The translations under genes were made by a program, and so were the position numbers. A DNA stretch of 64,000 nucleotides from Cruorifilaria tuberocauda (lineage: Eukaryota > Nematoda > Chromadorea > Rhabditida > Onchocercidae). The notes beneath the pieces are model-generated. The model did no database searches and was not told where the DNA came from. It saw nothing but the letters and a program-made list of their open reading frames with translations. Positions 10,342 to 20,131 of this stretch are shown one piece after another. The DNA lies in assembly GCA_013365365.1 (NCBI GenBank), contig JABVXU010000032.1, forward strand, positions 124,001 through 188,000, given 5' to 3'. How positions within the stretch are numbered: the first letter of the stretch is position 1; each line of letters begins with the position of its first letter.

Positions 10342-10566
10342 AGATGCGAAAATAGTGATATAGAAAATCTTTTGATTGAGCTGAATAAATTAGAAAACAA
10401 GCTGCTTCTAAAACAATGTGAAATTGAATTTAATCTTTCATTAAATTAATTTGGAAAAATTGAGATACAAAAGAAAATGTTTCTATCGCATAGTAAACAC
10501 AGAAATTGGTCAAGAAAACTAGGAAGAAGCTTGAAAAATATTGCAGTTAAATTCTGCTTTGACAGT
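10342..10566 (+). pseudogene. Coding-like remnant, lysine/leucine-rich, unknown family
   Basis: One frame reads as protein-like sequence: a heptad-like Leu/Lys/Glu stretch (ENLLIELNKLENKLLLKQC), one internal TAA near 10447, then a basic segment (HRNWSRKLGRSLKNIAVKF). It lacks a start codon and ends at TAA near 10564. The composition resembles a coiled-coil protein in decay. The following frame (10541-10771) may contain a shifted continuation but cannot be supported separately. Family unknown. Confidence 0.35.
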
Positions 10567-10961
10567 TAATGTATGTAAAACTAATTTAGATCAAGAAGGT
10601 TCAATTAATATTGATAGAAAAATAATTAACTCATTTAATTTTAATTATGTTATTATGGCATATACTAGGCTTTATATAGTTTTTCTTAGATCTATTGTGT
10701 TAAAAACAGTTTTGATATCTTACATAAGCTTTTTTTCCAAGATCAACTATTTTATGTTTATGAGTAGTTAAAATATTCATAATTAGTGCCTTATGCTCAT
10801 TTCATAATATGATCTCATATCTTCGTTGATCTTACCTGTACTTCAGTTTCTTAAGATGTGAAATTAGCTTACAATTTATTTAATGCAATATCTGACTTTA
10901 TGAGTGCTTGTATATTTTTTATATTTTCTTATCCTTTTTTTGCTTAGTTATAAAGAAGTTT
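10567..10961. other. Decayed intergenic stretch before dusB 3' end
   Basis: Nothing recognisable beyond the possible shifted tail of the preceding remnant; stops occur in all frames and the composition is AT-rich. Confidence 0.4.
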
Positions 10962-11912
10962 TTAACTAAAAAAACTGACTATGTTTTCCTTTACTTCTAT
11001 GCTGTCTGTCATGTTGTTTATCCTTAGGCGGAATTCAGATGAATTTTTAAGTCCATTACTATACCAGCCTATGTGTTTACGGGCCATTTTTATTCCTGCA
11101 TCATTCCCATAAAATTCAAGAATACTATCGTAGTGTTCAAGTATGACACTCAGTTTTTCCGAGGCTGTTAGTTCAAAAATCTTGCTTCCACTTATAAAAT
11201 TTATTGCTTGATTAATCAGCCAAGGTTTACCATAAGTGCCACGACCTATCATCACTCCGTCTGCCTTAGACTCATTAAGAGCTTTCTGAATATCGCTGAA
11301 ATTTTTGATGTCGCCGTTTACTATAACAGGAATTTTTACTTGCTCTTTGACATTTCTAACAAATTTCCAATCTGCTTGGCCATTGTAAAATTGTGCTCTT
11401 GTCCTTCCATGAACGGTTATCATTTTTATACCTAAGTCCTCTGCAATTTTTGCTAGACGTGGAGCATTACGACTTTCATCATCCCACCCAGTGCGCATTT
11501 TCAGAGTAACTGGCACATTAACTGCTTTAACTACAGCTTCAATTATTTTAGCAGCCTTTTTTTCATCGCGCATTAGTGCTGATCCTGCATAACCATTTAC
11601 AACTTTTTTGACTGGACAGCCAAAATTTATGTCTATGATCTTTACACCCATATCACTATTCAGTTTTGCTGCTTCTGCTATCAAGTCTGGCTCACATCCA
11701 GCAAGCTGTACAGCAGTAAGTTCGTCAACTTTTGCTTTTTTTATGCTCTGGCGAGTTTGCATAATCATAGGCCTGCTTGCGATCATTTCTGAGATTAACA
11801 AACTTGCACCAAGTTTTTTTACAATGCTTCTGAATGGGAAATCAGTTACTCCAGACATTGGGGCTAAAATTACCGGAGAATTGATTATCAAATTTCCTAT
11901 TTGAAAAGGCAT
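10962..11912 (-). CDS. dusB: tRNA-dihydrouridine synthase (NifR3/DusB type)
   Basis: FMN-dependent enzyme reducing uridine to dihydrouridine in tRNA D-loops. The 316-residue protein is a TIM barrel with the family hallmarks [13 protein letters not shown] (about 16-28), the catalytic Cys99 in [31 protein letters not shown] and NGDI followed by [13 protein letters not shown]. This is the NifR3-like pattern of alphaproteobacteria. Start at the ATG of MPFQIGN, 13 nt past the stop of the Ulp1-like gene on the same strand, so the two may form a transcript. Confidence 0.94.
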   Translation of the reverse strand: MPFQIGNLIINSPVILAPMSGVTDFPFRSIVKKLGASLLISEMIASRPMIMQTRQSIKKAKVDELTAVQLAGCEPDLIAEAAKLNSDMGVKIIDINFGCPVKKVVNGYAGSALMRDEKKAAKIIEAVVKAVNVPVTLKMRTGWDDESRNAPRLAKIAEDLGIKMITVHGRTRAQFYNGQADWKFVRNVKEQVKIPVIVNGDIKNFSDIQKALNESKADGVMIGRGTYGKPWLINQAINFISGSKIFELTASEKLSVILEHYDSILEFYGNDAGIKMARKHIGWYSNGLKNSSEFRLRINNMTDSIEVKENIVSFFS

Positions 11913-11925
11913 GATTTTTTATCAA

Positions 11926-13233
11926 TCACATAATGCTGCATAAACTCACCTTTTCCTTTTTTAGAGCAGAAGAAAAGGATATTTGTGTTCCTAATGGAAG
12001 CTTACATAGTAACCCACTTTCTAAATCTTCTTTCCATTTTTTATCTTTCATGAGTACTTCTGTATATTCTTTCCTTTTCTTGTTTAAGTCAAATTTATAC
12101 CTTGATAGCTCTTTGTCAATTTCATCAAATGATTTACCTTCACTGAGCTTTTGTGTAATCTTATTAGCATTTTCTAATGCGAATATTCCGCAATTATAAC
12201 CATCACTTTGCTGTTTAATCGTGGAATTTCTTATATTATTGCTTTCTATTTTTAAAGCTGATTCCAGTGCACTTACTATACTGTCAGCATTTATTGGAAC
12301 ATTGACTAATTCATTTTTTTTGTTATTGCATATTTGCACTGTTTTTTTGATATCTTTGCTCATTTCTTCATTTCCTTGTGCATTCAGCTCATTAGCTTGT
12401 TTATTAAGTGGTGTAACCAACTGATTTTTAATTTCATTTGCATTTTCTATGTTGCTACGTTGGCTACCAAAGCGTGGTAATTTAGCTATAAAAGAATCAC
12501 AGTAGTAGGCTATAAATTTTTTGTTATTTAGGTTATATGAGACTACTAGTGTAGTCCAATGATGATTTTCTAAGTTTAACACTGAAGTAAATGTTGCTTT
12601 TTGATTTTTTTGCTCTACTTTATTTTTATATTCTATTAGCCTTTCATTTAAAGTTTCAAGATTACTAGGAATGCAAAAAGATACATAGTTATCCGGGCTT
12701 TCTGAGTAGTTGTATACAGCTCTTGCAATATGAGCAATATCATGTTGCTGCAGCCAATAGGTATAATTTTCTCTATTTGTTTGATGTACAAGAGTTGGTA
12801 AATTTTCGTGAAATTTTTTGCTAATTAAACTGTTATCATTTGAGGTGATAAAACCCATGTGGCTAATGTCTTCTAGACTATATTCACTGCCTAGTACAGT
12901 ACTACCATTTTTGCCTTGAATTTCTTGCCTACCTCCATTTGATTCTTTCTTACTAAGAAATCCTTTAGTTGAGTTATATAGGGTCTTGATAGTTGCATCT
13001 CGTGTTACTGCAAGAACAATTTCTATCACGATCCAAATTGTGAAATAAGAAATTGATGTAATAAATGGTAAGATTAATGCTGGAGATCCTATCAATAGTC
13101 CTAAATAACCAAGAGAAAATGTAGTTACCAGGTATACGCTAAAGGTATAGATAGAAAGTCTTCTACTAGCTTTGAACTTAGTGAAGTAAGCGCTTCCTTT
13201 GAGTTTATTGTATTTCTCTGTAATACCTAACAT
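11926..13233 (-). CDS. Membrane-anchored Ulp1/C48-type cysteine protease with C-terminal CSIM
   Basis: A 435-residue protein with a basic N terminus, two hydrophobic segments (about residues 27-50 and 52-77), a polar linker, and a C-terminal domain of the Ulp1/SENP clan, which cleaves SUMO- or ubiquitin-like modifiers in eukaryotes. The catalytic set is visible: His225 in NHHWTTLVVSY, Asp246 in YYCDSF, Gln341/342 and Cys348 in QQSDGYNCGIFAL. An acidic/Asn-rich insertion separates Asp and Gln. The last four residues are Cys-Ser-Ile-Met, preceded by a lysine-rich stretch (ALKKEKVSL). A CE-clan domain is unusual in a free-living bacterium but typical of intracellular symbiont effectors; Wolbachia CidB proteins also carry Ulp1-like domains, but this protein is much shorter. 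The substrate is unknown and secretion is inferred. Confidence 0.8.
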   Translation of the reverse strand: MLGITEKYNKLKGSAYFTKFKASRRLSIYTFSVYLVTTFSLGYLGLLIGSPALILPFITSISYFTIWIVIEIVLAVTRDATIKTLYNSTKGFLSKKESNGGRQEIQGKNGSTVLGSEYSLEDISHMGFITSNDNSLISKKFHENLPTLVHQTNRENYTYWLQQHDIAHIARAVYNYSESPDNYVSFCIPSNLETLNERLIEYKNKVEQKNQKATFTSVLNLENHHWTTLVVSYNLNNKKFIAYYCDSFIAKLPRFGSQRSNIENANEIKNQLVTPLNKQANELNAQGNEEMSKDIKKTVQICNNKKNELVNVPINADSIVSALESALKIESNNIRNSTIKQQSDGYNCGIFALENANKITQKLSEGKSFDEIDKELSRYKFDLNKKRKEYTEVLMKDKKWKEDLESGLLCKLPLGTQISFSSALKKEKVSLCSIM

Positions 13234-13384
13234 ATTGATTTTATGAATGCTTTAGTTAAGTTTTAAAAGATTCTGGAAGAAAAGTCAATTATGATAGTAT
13301 TGAAGTTTTTTAACAATATGAGCAAAAATGTTGAGTATTAGAAATTTTTGGAGTACAGTGGCAATGTTAGTAATAGTGCGATCT

Positions 13385-14662
13385 ATGCATGATATAAGGT
13401 ATATTAGGAAAAATCCTGAAGAATTCGAGAAAGCGATGAAGAGCAGGGGGGTTAATAAGTTTCCTGTAAGTAAGATATTAGAAATTGATTATAAGAAGAG
13501 GTTGTTGACCACTAAGCTGCAAGATTTAAATAGGAAACTTAATAAAATTACAGAGGAAATAAGGGAGCTGAAGATGAGTAAGAACTCTTATGAGGAACAG
13601 ATAGAGCTATCAAAAAGTATCGCAAGTGAGGTAGAGATGATTAGTTTAAAGAAGCAAACAGAAGAGGACAGGTTAGTAAATATTTTATCTAACTTGCCAA
13701 ATGTTCCTGCACAAGGTGTGCCAATTGGTAAAGATGATGATTCCAACTTGGAGGTGAGGAGGCATGGAGAAAAAAGGAAATTTGATTTTACAGCAAAGCC
13801 TCATTATGAACTTGGGGAAAAGTTGAATTTGATAGATTTTAAACAAGTGGCGAAAATTTCTAGGTCAAGATTTGCAATATTGAAAGGGCAATTAGCCAAA
13901 CTTGGGCGAGCATTGATAAATTTTATGCTTGAAATGCATGTTAATGAATTTGGATATACTGAAGTATATCACCCAGTTTTAGTAAAAAATGAGGCAATGT
14001 ATAATGTTGGTCAGTTACCAAAGTTTTCTGATGAGTCGTATTTAACTACTGATGAACTAAGGTTGATCCCTACAGGTGAAGTTTTTTTGACAAATTTAGT
14101 TGCTGATAAAATAGTGCATGAAAAAGAATTGCCAATCCGTTTTACTGCATATTCAGAGTGTTTCCGTAAGGAAGCTGGTAATGCAGGACGTGATACAAGA
14201 GGTATGATAAGGCAACACCAATTTGGTAAGGTGGAGTTGGTAAGTATTACAACTGAGAATCAATCAGATAATGAACTTGATCGCATGACAGGTATTGCTG
14301 AAGAGGTATTAAGGAGATTAGAGATACCATATAGAGTGATGTTACTGTGCAGCGGCAATATGGGCTTTGCTGTGCACAAGACTTATGACATAGAGATATG
14401 GTTACCTGGGCAAAATAAATACAAAGAAATATCGAGTTGTTCAAATTGTGGTACATTTCAGGCAAGAAGAATGAATACCAAATACTCTTCAGAAGATAGT
14501 AAAAAGGCAAAGAAATATGTTCACACTTTAAATGGTTCAGCTTTAGCTATAGGAAGGACTATTATTGCCATAATGGAAAATTATCAAAATTTTAACGGGT
14601 CAATTACAATACCAAACGTGTTGCGAAAGTACATGAGTGATGATACTGTTATAAGTATGTGA
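13385..14662 (+). CDS. serS: Seryl-tRNA synthetase
   Basis: Class II aminoacyl-tRNA synthetase charging tRNA-Ser. The frame opens at 13328, but the family N terminus is MHDIRYIRKNPEEFEKAM, so ATG 13385 is chosen, giving 425 residues. The N-terminal long coiled-coil arm spans about residues 25-105. Motif 2 is FRKEAGNAGRDTRGMIRQHQF and motif 3 is ALAIGRTIIAIMENYQ; TGEVFLTNL contacts serine. The 19 residues before the chosen start are hydrophobic and lack family similarity. It is followed 33 nt later by purD on the same strand. Confidence 0.95.
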   Translation: MHDIRYIRKNPEEFEKAMKSRGVNKFPVSKILEIDYKKRLLTTKLQDLNRKLNKITEEIRELKMSKNSYEEQIELSKSIASEVEMISLKKQTEEDRLVNILSNLPNVPAQGVPIGKDDDSNLEVRRHGEKRKFDFTAKPHYELGEKLNLIDFKQVAKISRSRFAILKGQLAKLGRALINFMLEMHVNEFGYTEVYHPVLVKNEAMYNVGQLPKFSDESYLTTDELRLIPTGEVFLTNLVADKIVHEKELPIRFTAYSECFRKEAGNAGRDTRGMIRQHQFGKVELVSITTENQSDNELDRMTGIAEEVLRRLEIPYRVMLLCSGNMGFAVHKTYDIEIWLPGQNKYKEISSCSNCGTFQARRMNTKYSSEDSKKAKKYVHTLNGSALAIGRTIIAIMENYQNFNGSITIPNVLRKYMSDDTVISM

Positions 14663-14695
14663 TAATTTTAATATATTGGGAACAAGGAATTAAAG

Positions 14696-15967
14696 ATGAA
14701 TGTTCTAGTTGTGGGTTCTGGTGGACGTGAGCACGCTCTACTTTGGGCTCTCAAAAAATCCTCAATCTTGACTGAGTTATATGTTACTCCTGGACGTTCA
14801 ACTATGAAAAATCTTGGGGTCGTTGTGAGTATTAATATAAGAAATCCAATCGATGTTGTACTATTTTGCAAAAGAGAAAATATAAAGTTAGTTATCATTG
14901 GTCCAGAACAACCAATAATTGATGGTCTCGCTAATAACTTGATTGCAGAGGGCATAAATGTTTTTGCTCCAAGTCAGGCTGCTGCAAAGCTTGAAGCATC
15001 AAAGTCCTTTACTAAGGAGCTATGTAAACAGTATGGTGTGCCAACTGCTAAATACGAGTGTTTTGTTGATGAAGGATTAGCTAAAAACTTTGTACTCAGC
15101 AATAAAATAAAATTTCCACTTGTAATAAAAGCAAATGGGATTGCAGCAGGAAAAGGTGTAATAATATGCAATACGGAAAATGAAGCTTTTGCAGCAATAG
15201 ATTCAATGTTAGTAGAAAAGAAATTTGGTGAGTCAGGTGAAGAAATAATTATAGAAGAGTTTTTAGTTGGAGAAGAAATAAGTTTTTTTGCTCTTGTTGA
15301 TGGGTTGAAAGTAGTAACTTTCGGGTGTGCAAAGGATTATAAAAAAGCTGATGAAAACAGTGATAGTCAGAATACTGGAGGCATGGGGTCATATTCGTTA
15401 CCTTCTATTATAAGTAAAGATATGGAGCAAAAAGTTATCCAAAAGATAATATATCCAACAGTTCAGGCAATGACTAACATGGGAACCCCTTATCGTGGCG
15501 TGCTCTTTGCTGGTCTGATGATTTGTAGAGGTGATCCGAAACTTCTTGAATATAATGTTAGGTTCGGTGATCCAGAAATACAATCTATTTTACCTAGGTT
15601 TGATAAAAGCTGTGATTTATTGAAGCTAATGTTATCAGTTGCAGAAGGAAAATTGGGTACTAAAACTGTGAAATTAACTAGCAAAGCTGTAATTTGTGTA
15701 GTCATTGCAAGTAAAGGCTATCCAGGTAATTATCGAACAGGAGAAGCAATTAGTGGATTGGATAAAATTGAAAGTATTCCTGGTATATTAGTATTTCATG
15801 CTGGCACCAAATTAGATGAAAGTGGCAACTTAATTTCTGATGGTGGAAGAGTATTAAATATAGTAGGTGAAGGAAATACTTTAGAAGAGGCTAGAAGTAA
15901 AGTATATTCAGCGTTAAATTTTCTAGAATGGCCAGGTGGGTTCTTTAGATACGATATTGGGAATTAG
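14696..15967 (+). CDS. purD: Phosphoribosylamine-glycine ligase (GAR synthetase)
   Basis: ATP-grasp enzyme that joins phosphoribosylamine and glycine, the second purine step. The 423-residue protein starts with the expected MNVLVVGSGGREHALLWAL. It has GPEQPIIDGLAN, the ATP-grasp elements FPLVIKANGIAAGKGVIIC and IIEEFLVGEEISFFALVDG, and NTGGMGSYS. The C-terminal metal-binding YNVRFGDPEIQ and CVVIASKGYPG are intact. It may be co-transcribed with serS (33-nt gap). AAGGAATTAAAG before the ATG provides a plausible ribosome site. Confidence 0.96.
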   Translation: MNVLVVGSGGREHALLWALKKSSILTELYVTPGRSTMKNLGVVVSINIRNPIDVVLFCKRENIKLVIIGPEQPIIDGLANNLIAEGINVFAPSQAAAKLEASKSFTKELCKQYGVPTAKYECFVDEGLAKNFVLSNKIKFPLVIKANGIAAGKGVIICNTENEAFAAIDSMLVEKKFGESGEEIIIEEFLVGEEISFFALVDGLKVVTFGCAKDYKKADENSDSQNTGGMGSYSLPSIISKDMEQKVIQKIIYPTVQAMTNMGTPYRGVLFAGLMICRGDPKLLEYNVRFGDPEIQSILPRFDKSCDLLKLMLSVAEGKLGTKTVKLTSKAVICVVIASKGYPGNYRTGEAISGLDKIESIPGILVFHAGTKLDESGNLISDGGRVLNIVGEGNTLEEARSKVYSALNFLEWPGGFFRYDIGN

Positions 15968-16521
15968 ATTCCTATATATTAAAGTAAAGAGTTTTGAATC
16001 ATTTTGAAATAAGTGGAACTGAAGAATTTATGGAAGTATCTAAATTGGTTTATGAAGCTTCTTTGTAGCAAATTAAGGTGATTTATGCTCTAATGGAGTA
16101 GAGGAACATGTAGCTAAGAATGGATAAGAGGTTAAAGACATAGTTATAATATATATACTGTAAAGGTAGTAAGCAATATCACAAATAATGAATTGCTAAT
16201 TATATCAAGAGCATAATCAACTTGCATATGTAAATCTTGTACAGCTAAGTATAAATATACTGGAATATAAATAAGGAGATTATCAAATGTTTACCTTTAT
16301 AGTATCAGTGATAATAGGTAGTTATTTACATAACTTAGGCAAGCCAAGTTTCAAGAGTTGGTACTGAAAATAAGCTATTACATATGTAAAATTTCTGTTA
16401 ATTTAAAATAAATCTAGACCAGCATGCACCATGCATTGAACCTTTGACAAGGTCTTAGTTTACTTACATTATCATTTTCTTTAGTATTAAATATTGTCAT
16501 GAATAGTATGGAGGTGGTTTA
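15968..16521. other. 550-nt intergenic stretch before guaA
   Basis: Contains one short frame with a strong ribosome site (16287-16367), listed separately, and the GGAGGTG ribosome site of guaA at 16510-16516. No other feature was recognised. Confidence 0.5.
16287..16367 (+). CDS. Possible 26-residue peptide with strong ribosome site
   Basis: AAGGAG at 16273-16278 sits 8 nt before an ATG that opens 26 codons. The predicted peptide starts hydrophobic (MFTFIVSVIIGSYLHNLG) and ends polar. Good ribosome sites are rare in this window, so this one stands out. It could be a small membrane peptide or the start of a truncated gene; no family is recognised. Confidence 0.3.
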   Translation: MFTFIVSVIIGSYLHNLGKPSFKSWY

Positions 16522-18084
16522 TTGTCGGTAATTGCTGTTATTGATTTTGGTTCGCAATTTACACAACTTATTGCAAAACAAGTCAGGGGAATGGGTGTCT
16601 ATTGTGAGATATTCCCAGTCGATATCGATTTTAAAGCATTGACAAAATATAATGGATTTATTTTTTCTGGAGGGCCTCAATCTGTAGATGATACTTATTC
16701 TAAGGTAAGCAGAATATTACATGAGATTATAAAATTTAATGAGGTCACAAATATTCCCATACTTGGAATATGCTACGGGCAACAACTTGTTTGTCATTAC
16801 TTTGGAGCAAAGGTAAGAAGGAAATTCAATCAGGAATTTGGCAAAGTTAAGATTAAAATACTGAAAGAATCTCCCATTATAAAAGGGGTATGGAGTGTTA
16901 ATTCTGAAGTGTATGTGCTGATGAACCATATAGACAGTGTTGAAACTATACCTCAAGGGTTTACTGTTATTGCATCAGGTGTAGTGAATCAGACAATTGC
17001 AATAATTGTTAACGAACAGCGTAAAATATACTGTACTCAATTCCATCCTGAGGTTAAGCTTACAGCAAATGGTAATAAGTTACTCTCTAATTTCTTGGAT
17101 ATTGCAAATTGTGAGAGGGATTGGACGATAAAATCAATTATTGAAAAACAAAAAAAAGAGATTGAGAGTTTAGTGAAAGGGAAAAAAGTAATTGCTGCAG
17201 TAAGTGGTGGGATTGATTCAAGTGTTGCAGCAGCTCTCACCTATAAAGCTATAGGAAAGCAATTGAACTGTATTTTTATTGATACTGGATTATTGCGTAA
17301 AGGTCAAATCATTACTTTGTTGAAGGAAATCCCAGTAAACTACGTTGATAGATCAAGCTTGTTTTTAGGCAAGTTGAGAGGAGTAATTGATCCAGAAGAA
17401 AAGCGGAAGATTATTGGTAACACTTTCATTAAAGTATTCGAGGAAGAAGCAAAGAAAATAGGTGATGTGAGTTTTTTGATGCAAGGTACTATCTACTCTG
17501 ATGTAGTTGAGTCAGGACATGCCTCAGGGTATACTAGTGTAATTAAATCTCATCATAATGTTGGTGGGTTACCAGAAAAAATGAATCTAAAGTTAATAGA
17601 ACCTTTACGCTACCTATTTAAAGATGAGGTAAGAATTCTTGGAAAAGAAATTGGCCTTTCAGATGAAATAATATTTCAACACCCATTTCCTGGACCTGGG
17701 CTTGCAGTAAGGATAGTTGGTGAAATCAATGAAGAAAAGGTGCGAATTCTACGAGAAGTGGATGAAATATACATTAATACAATGAAAAGTCATAGTTTAT
17801 ATGATCAGATATGGCAAGCTTTTGCTGTACTGCTACCGATAAGAACTGTAGGTGTTATGGGTGATAGTCGTATGTATGGGTATGTTTGCGCTTTAAGAGC
17901 TGTAACATCTTCTGATGGTATGACAGCTGATGCATTTCCATTTGGAAATAAGAGTAAATTTTCATCAATATTTTTGAACTTTTTGCAGGATGTTAGCAGC
18001 ATAATAGTTAATAATGTTGCTGGTATCAATAGAGTCGTATATGACTTAACTTCTAAACCACCAGCAACTATTGAGTGGGAATGA
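16522..18084 (+). CDS. guaA: GMP synthase, glutamine-hydrolysing
   Basis: Aminates XMP to GMP. The 520-residue protein combines an N-terminal class I glutamine amidotransferase (Cys84 in GICYGQQL, His175 and Glu177 in FHPEV), a central ATP pyrophosphatase (P-loop SGGIDSS, 228-234) and a C-terminal dimerisation domain with [13 protein letters not shown]. The start is TTG at 16522, chosen because GGAGGTG lies 6 nt before it and the protein then begins at the family start ([16 protein letters not shown]). It converges on terC with an 8-nt gap. Confidence 0.96.
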   Translation: MSVIAVIDFGSQFTQLIAKQVRGMGVYCEIFPVDIDFKALTKYNGFIFSGGPQSVDDTYSKVSRILHEIIKFNEVTNIPILGICYGQQLVCHYFGAKVRRKFNQEFGKVKIKILKESPIIKGVWSVNSEVYVLMNHIDSVETIPQGFTVIASGVVNQTIAIIVNEQRKIYCTQFHPEVKLTANGNKLLSNFLDIANCERDWTIKSIIEKQKKEIESLVKGKKVIAAVSGGIDSSVAAALTYKAIGKQLNCIFIDTGLLRKGQIITLLKEIPVNYVDRSSLFLGKLRGVIDPEEKRKIIGNTFIKVFEEEAKKIGDVSFLMQGTIYSDVVESGHASGYTSVIKSHHNVGGLPEKMNLKLIEPLRYLFKDEVRILGKEIGLSDEIIFQHPFPGPGLAVRIVGEINEEKVRILREVDEIYINTMKSHSLYDQIWQAFAVLLPIRTVGVMGDSRMYGYVCALRAVTSSDGMTADAFPFGNKSKFSSIFLNFLQDVSSIIVNNVAGINRVVYDLTSKPPATIEWE

Positions 18085-18091
18085 TCTAAAA

Positions 18092-18802
18092 CTATTTTCT
18101 CTTCTCTGTATAACGCACTTTTTTCTTTATATTACTTATAGCTTCTACAAGCAATGCAAATATTAATGAGAAGTATAAGTGCCCCTTTGATAATTCTATA
18201 TGGAGACCTTCAAGTATTAGATAGGTACTAGCAAGTAAAATAAATAGAATTGCAATTGTCTTTAAACTAAAACTAAATTTGGTTATCTGAGTAATGTAGC
18301 TTGATAAAAATATTATTGCTAGTATAGAAAACATATACGCTATAGCAATTACAGCTGTGTTATGAGTGAATGCTATGGCAGTTAATAGTGAATCAACTGA
18401 GAAAATTAGGTCTGTTAATGTAATTTGCAATACGATCAGAGACGGTCGAGATTTGGTATCTATTTTTTTTTCTGGTTGCTTATATAAGGAAATGTTGTTC
18501 CACAACTCCATACTACTTTTAGCAAATAGAAATAATCCACCTACTATCATAAGTAAATCTTTTACCGAGATGTTTAGTGACATAATATGAAGTATAGGTT
18601 TTTGCATTGATAATATGTATGATGTAGAAAATAGTGCTACAAAACGCATTAACAATGCTAGTCCAAGACTTATGAGTCGTACTCTTTTTTTTAACGCATT
18701 AGATACATTGCCTAGAGATAGAGAAATGAAAATCAAATTATCTACATTAAGTAGAGTTTCAAGCAATATAAGTATTAGTAAAGTTTGAACTTCATCTAAC
18801 AT
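18092..18802 (-). CDS. TerC-family integral membrane protein
   Basis: A 236-residue inner-membrane protein with about seven hydrophobic segments. The acidic membrane motifs of the TerC family are present: LLNVDNLIFISL near residue 18 and TLTDLIFSVDSLLTAIA near 129. TerC-type proteins are implicated in metal-ion (for example manganese) efflux and membrane-protein metallation; the name comes from tellurite resistance but is not diagnostic here. It is convergent with guaA. Function by family only. Confidence 0.88.
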   Translation of the reverse strand: MLDEVQTLLILILLETLLNVDNLIFISLSLGNVSNALKKRVRLISLGLALLMRFVALFSTSYILSMQKPILHIMSLNISVKDLLMIVGGLFLFAKSSMELWNNISLYKQPEKKIDTKSRPSLIVLQITLTDLIFSVDSLLTAIAFTHNTAVIAIAYMFSILAIIFLSSYITQITKFSFSLKTIAILFILLASTYLILEGLHIELSKGHLYFSLIFALLVEAISNIKKKVRYTEKRK

Positions 18803-19067
18803 TTTCGTTCCAGATCTAATTATCCTAATCTACAGTAAATTTGTAAAAATTGAGTGACCTCTGCTTGGAGAAGTGAGAGGTAGTACTTCAGTTGGAGGTT
18901 TACATTGCACTAGGCTACTGCTGTTTTAATTTTTAGTATGCTAGAGTGCAATAACGATTTATTGCAGGTCTTAGTTTCTTTCTATGTCCTAAGTTAGGTT
19001 TTTATAATATGTAAGTTATAAAGGCTATGTCTTCCTTGAAGAGATAATTTAAGTTATACTGCAAGTT

Positions 19068-19583
19068 ATGGATTTTAAGCAAGAAATCAAGTTCTCTTCT
19101 CTGTCATTTATAGTTTTGTTTTCTCTGTGGGCTATGTTATCTGGCTACTCTGAACCTTTTTCCATTCTTTATGGGGTATTTTCTTCTATATCCGTGTTAT
19201 TCATTTTTAAACGACTAATGAATGCTGAAAGTACCTTTAATAAGATTTTGAATGATACGGGGAAGTTATCATTTTACAAATTATTAGTAAATTATATACC
19301 ATGGCTAGTATGTCAAGTTATCTTATCAAGCATTTATGTAACAAGAAAGGCTTTACAGGCTAGACTTGAGCTTAAGCCAATCGTCATCATAAAAAAATAT
19401 GAAGGGCATAATGATAAAAGCATTGCGTTATTTGCAAATTCAGTTACAATAACTCCTGGTACTTTAACTATTGATGTTATAAAAAGGCGAAAAATATACA
19501 TATGTACTATGTGTTGGATGGATGAAAGCCTTAAAAGTGATGTTTCTCAAATGGAAAATAAAGTTTTAAAGGTGCTTGTTTAG
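19068..19583 (+). CDS. mnhE: MnhE/MrpE-like Na+/H+ antiporter subunit
   Basis: A 171-residue protein with two or three N-terminal hydrophobic segments and a soluble tail. It shows the MnhE pattern: SGYSEPFSILYGVFSS, LLVNYIPWLVCQVILSS and FANSVTITPGTLTIDV with a following short cytosolic domain. MnhE is an accessory subunit of multisubunit Mrp antiporters. Other Mrp subunits are not adjacent; an MnhD-like protein is encoded at 43.8 kb. The Mrp complex therefore appears to be encoded in scattered pieces. Confidence 0.82.
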   Translation: MDFKQEIKFSSLSFIVLFSLWAMLSGYSEPFSILYGVFSSISVLFIFKRLMNAESTFNKILNDTGKLSFYKLLVNYIPWLVCQVILSSIYVTRKALQARLELKPIVIIKKYEGHNDKSIALFANSVTITPGTLTIDVIKRRKIYICTMCWMDESLKSDVSQMENKVLKVLV

Positions 19584-20131
19584 TTAAGCAATTATCCTAA
19601 AATATTTTAGGGTAATCTACTCTCTTAGTAGGCTTTCAAGCTTTCTTTTGAGCATTAGCCTGTTAAAATAACATAGGCCTTTTAGGCCTAGATGAGTATG
19701 TTGTTTTTTTCTTAACTAATTAAATTTGTATGGAGTGTATCTTCTATAATCTCAATAGTAACAGACTTATTTAAAAATATATCTCCATTCATTCGTTTAC
19801 TCTTATTAAGATGTATTGATTTCAAGCTTTTTACTTATATAAAAATCCTACAGTTGAGCTATTCTAATAATAGAAATAGGTTGCTATCTTGAAGAACAAG
19901 CTATTACCTTCACGGTATTTTTCATCGTTTTTAGTAAGGACCATGAGATTTGCTCATTTTTGTGTTATATATGTGTTAATTTATTCTTTTAATTTTGACC
20001 CACTAATAGATTGTAGTGTGCTTTATTAAAAAGTAACAGCAATATGTTCTGTTTTATGTAAAATAAGTTTGATAATATTAGCTATCTTATTAATATTAGT
20101 TATTACATGAATGCTGAGCTAGTTTATTATA
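19584..20131. other. 550-nt intergenic stretch
   Basis: Nothing coding is recognised. A perfect 7-bp stem-loop (TAGGCCT, TTT loop, AGGCCTA) lies at 19674-19690, about 90 nt past mnhE. It is not directly followed by a T-run, though T-rich sequence begins about 14 nt later, so it is only a weak terminator candidate. Confidence 0.4.

Noticed and set aside
10541..10771. 76-codon open frame
   Set aside because: Begins inside another coding-like remnant, composition is Ile/Phe/Tyr-rich, no start signal; at best a shifted piece of the same decayed gene.
13328..13384. Upstream part of the serS frame as real N terminus
   Set aside because: Nineteen residues are hydrophobic, unlike seryl-tRNA synthetases, which start at MHDIRYIRKNPEEF.
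19674..19690. TAGGCCT-TTT-AGGCCTA hairpin as terminator of mnhE
   Set aside because: About 90 nt past the stop and no immediate T-run; kept only as a note in the intergenic entry.
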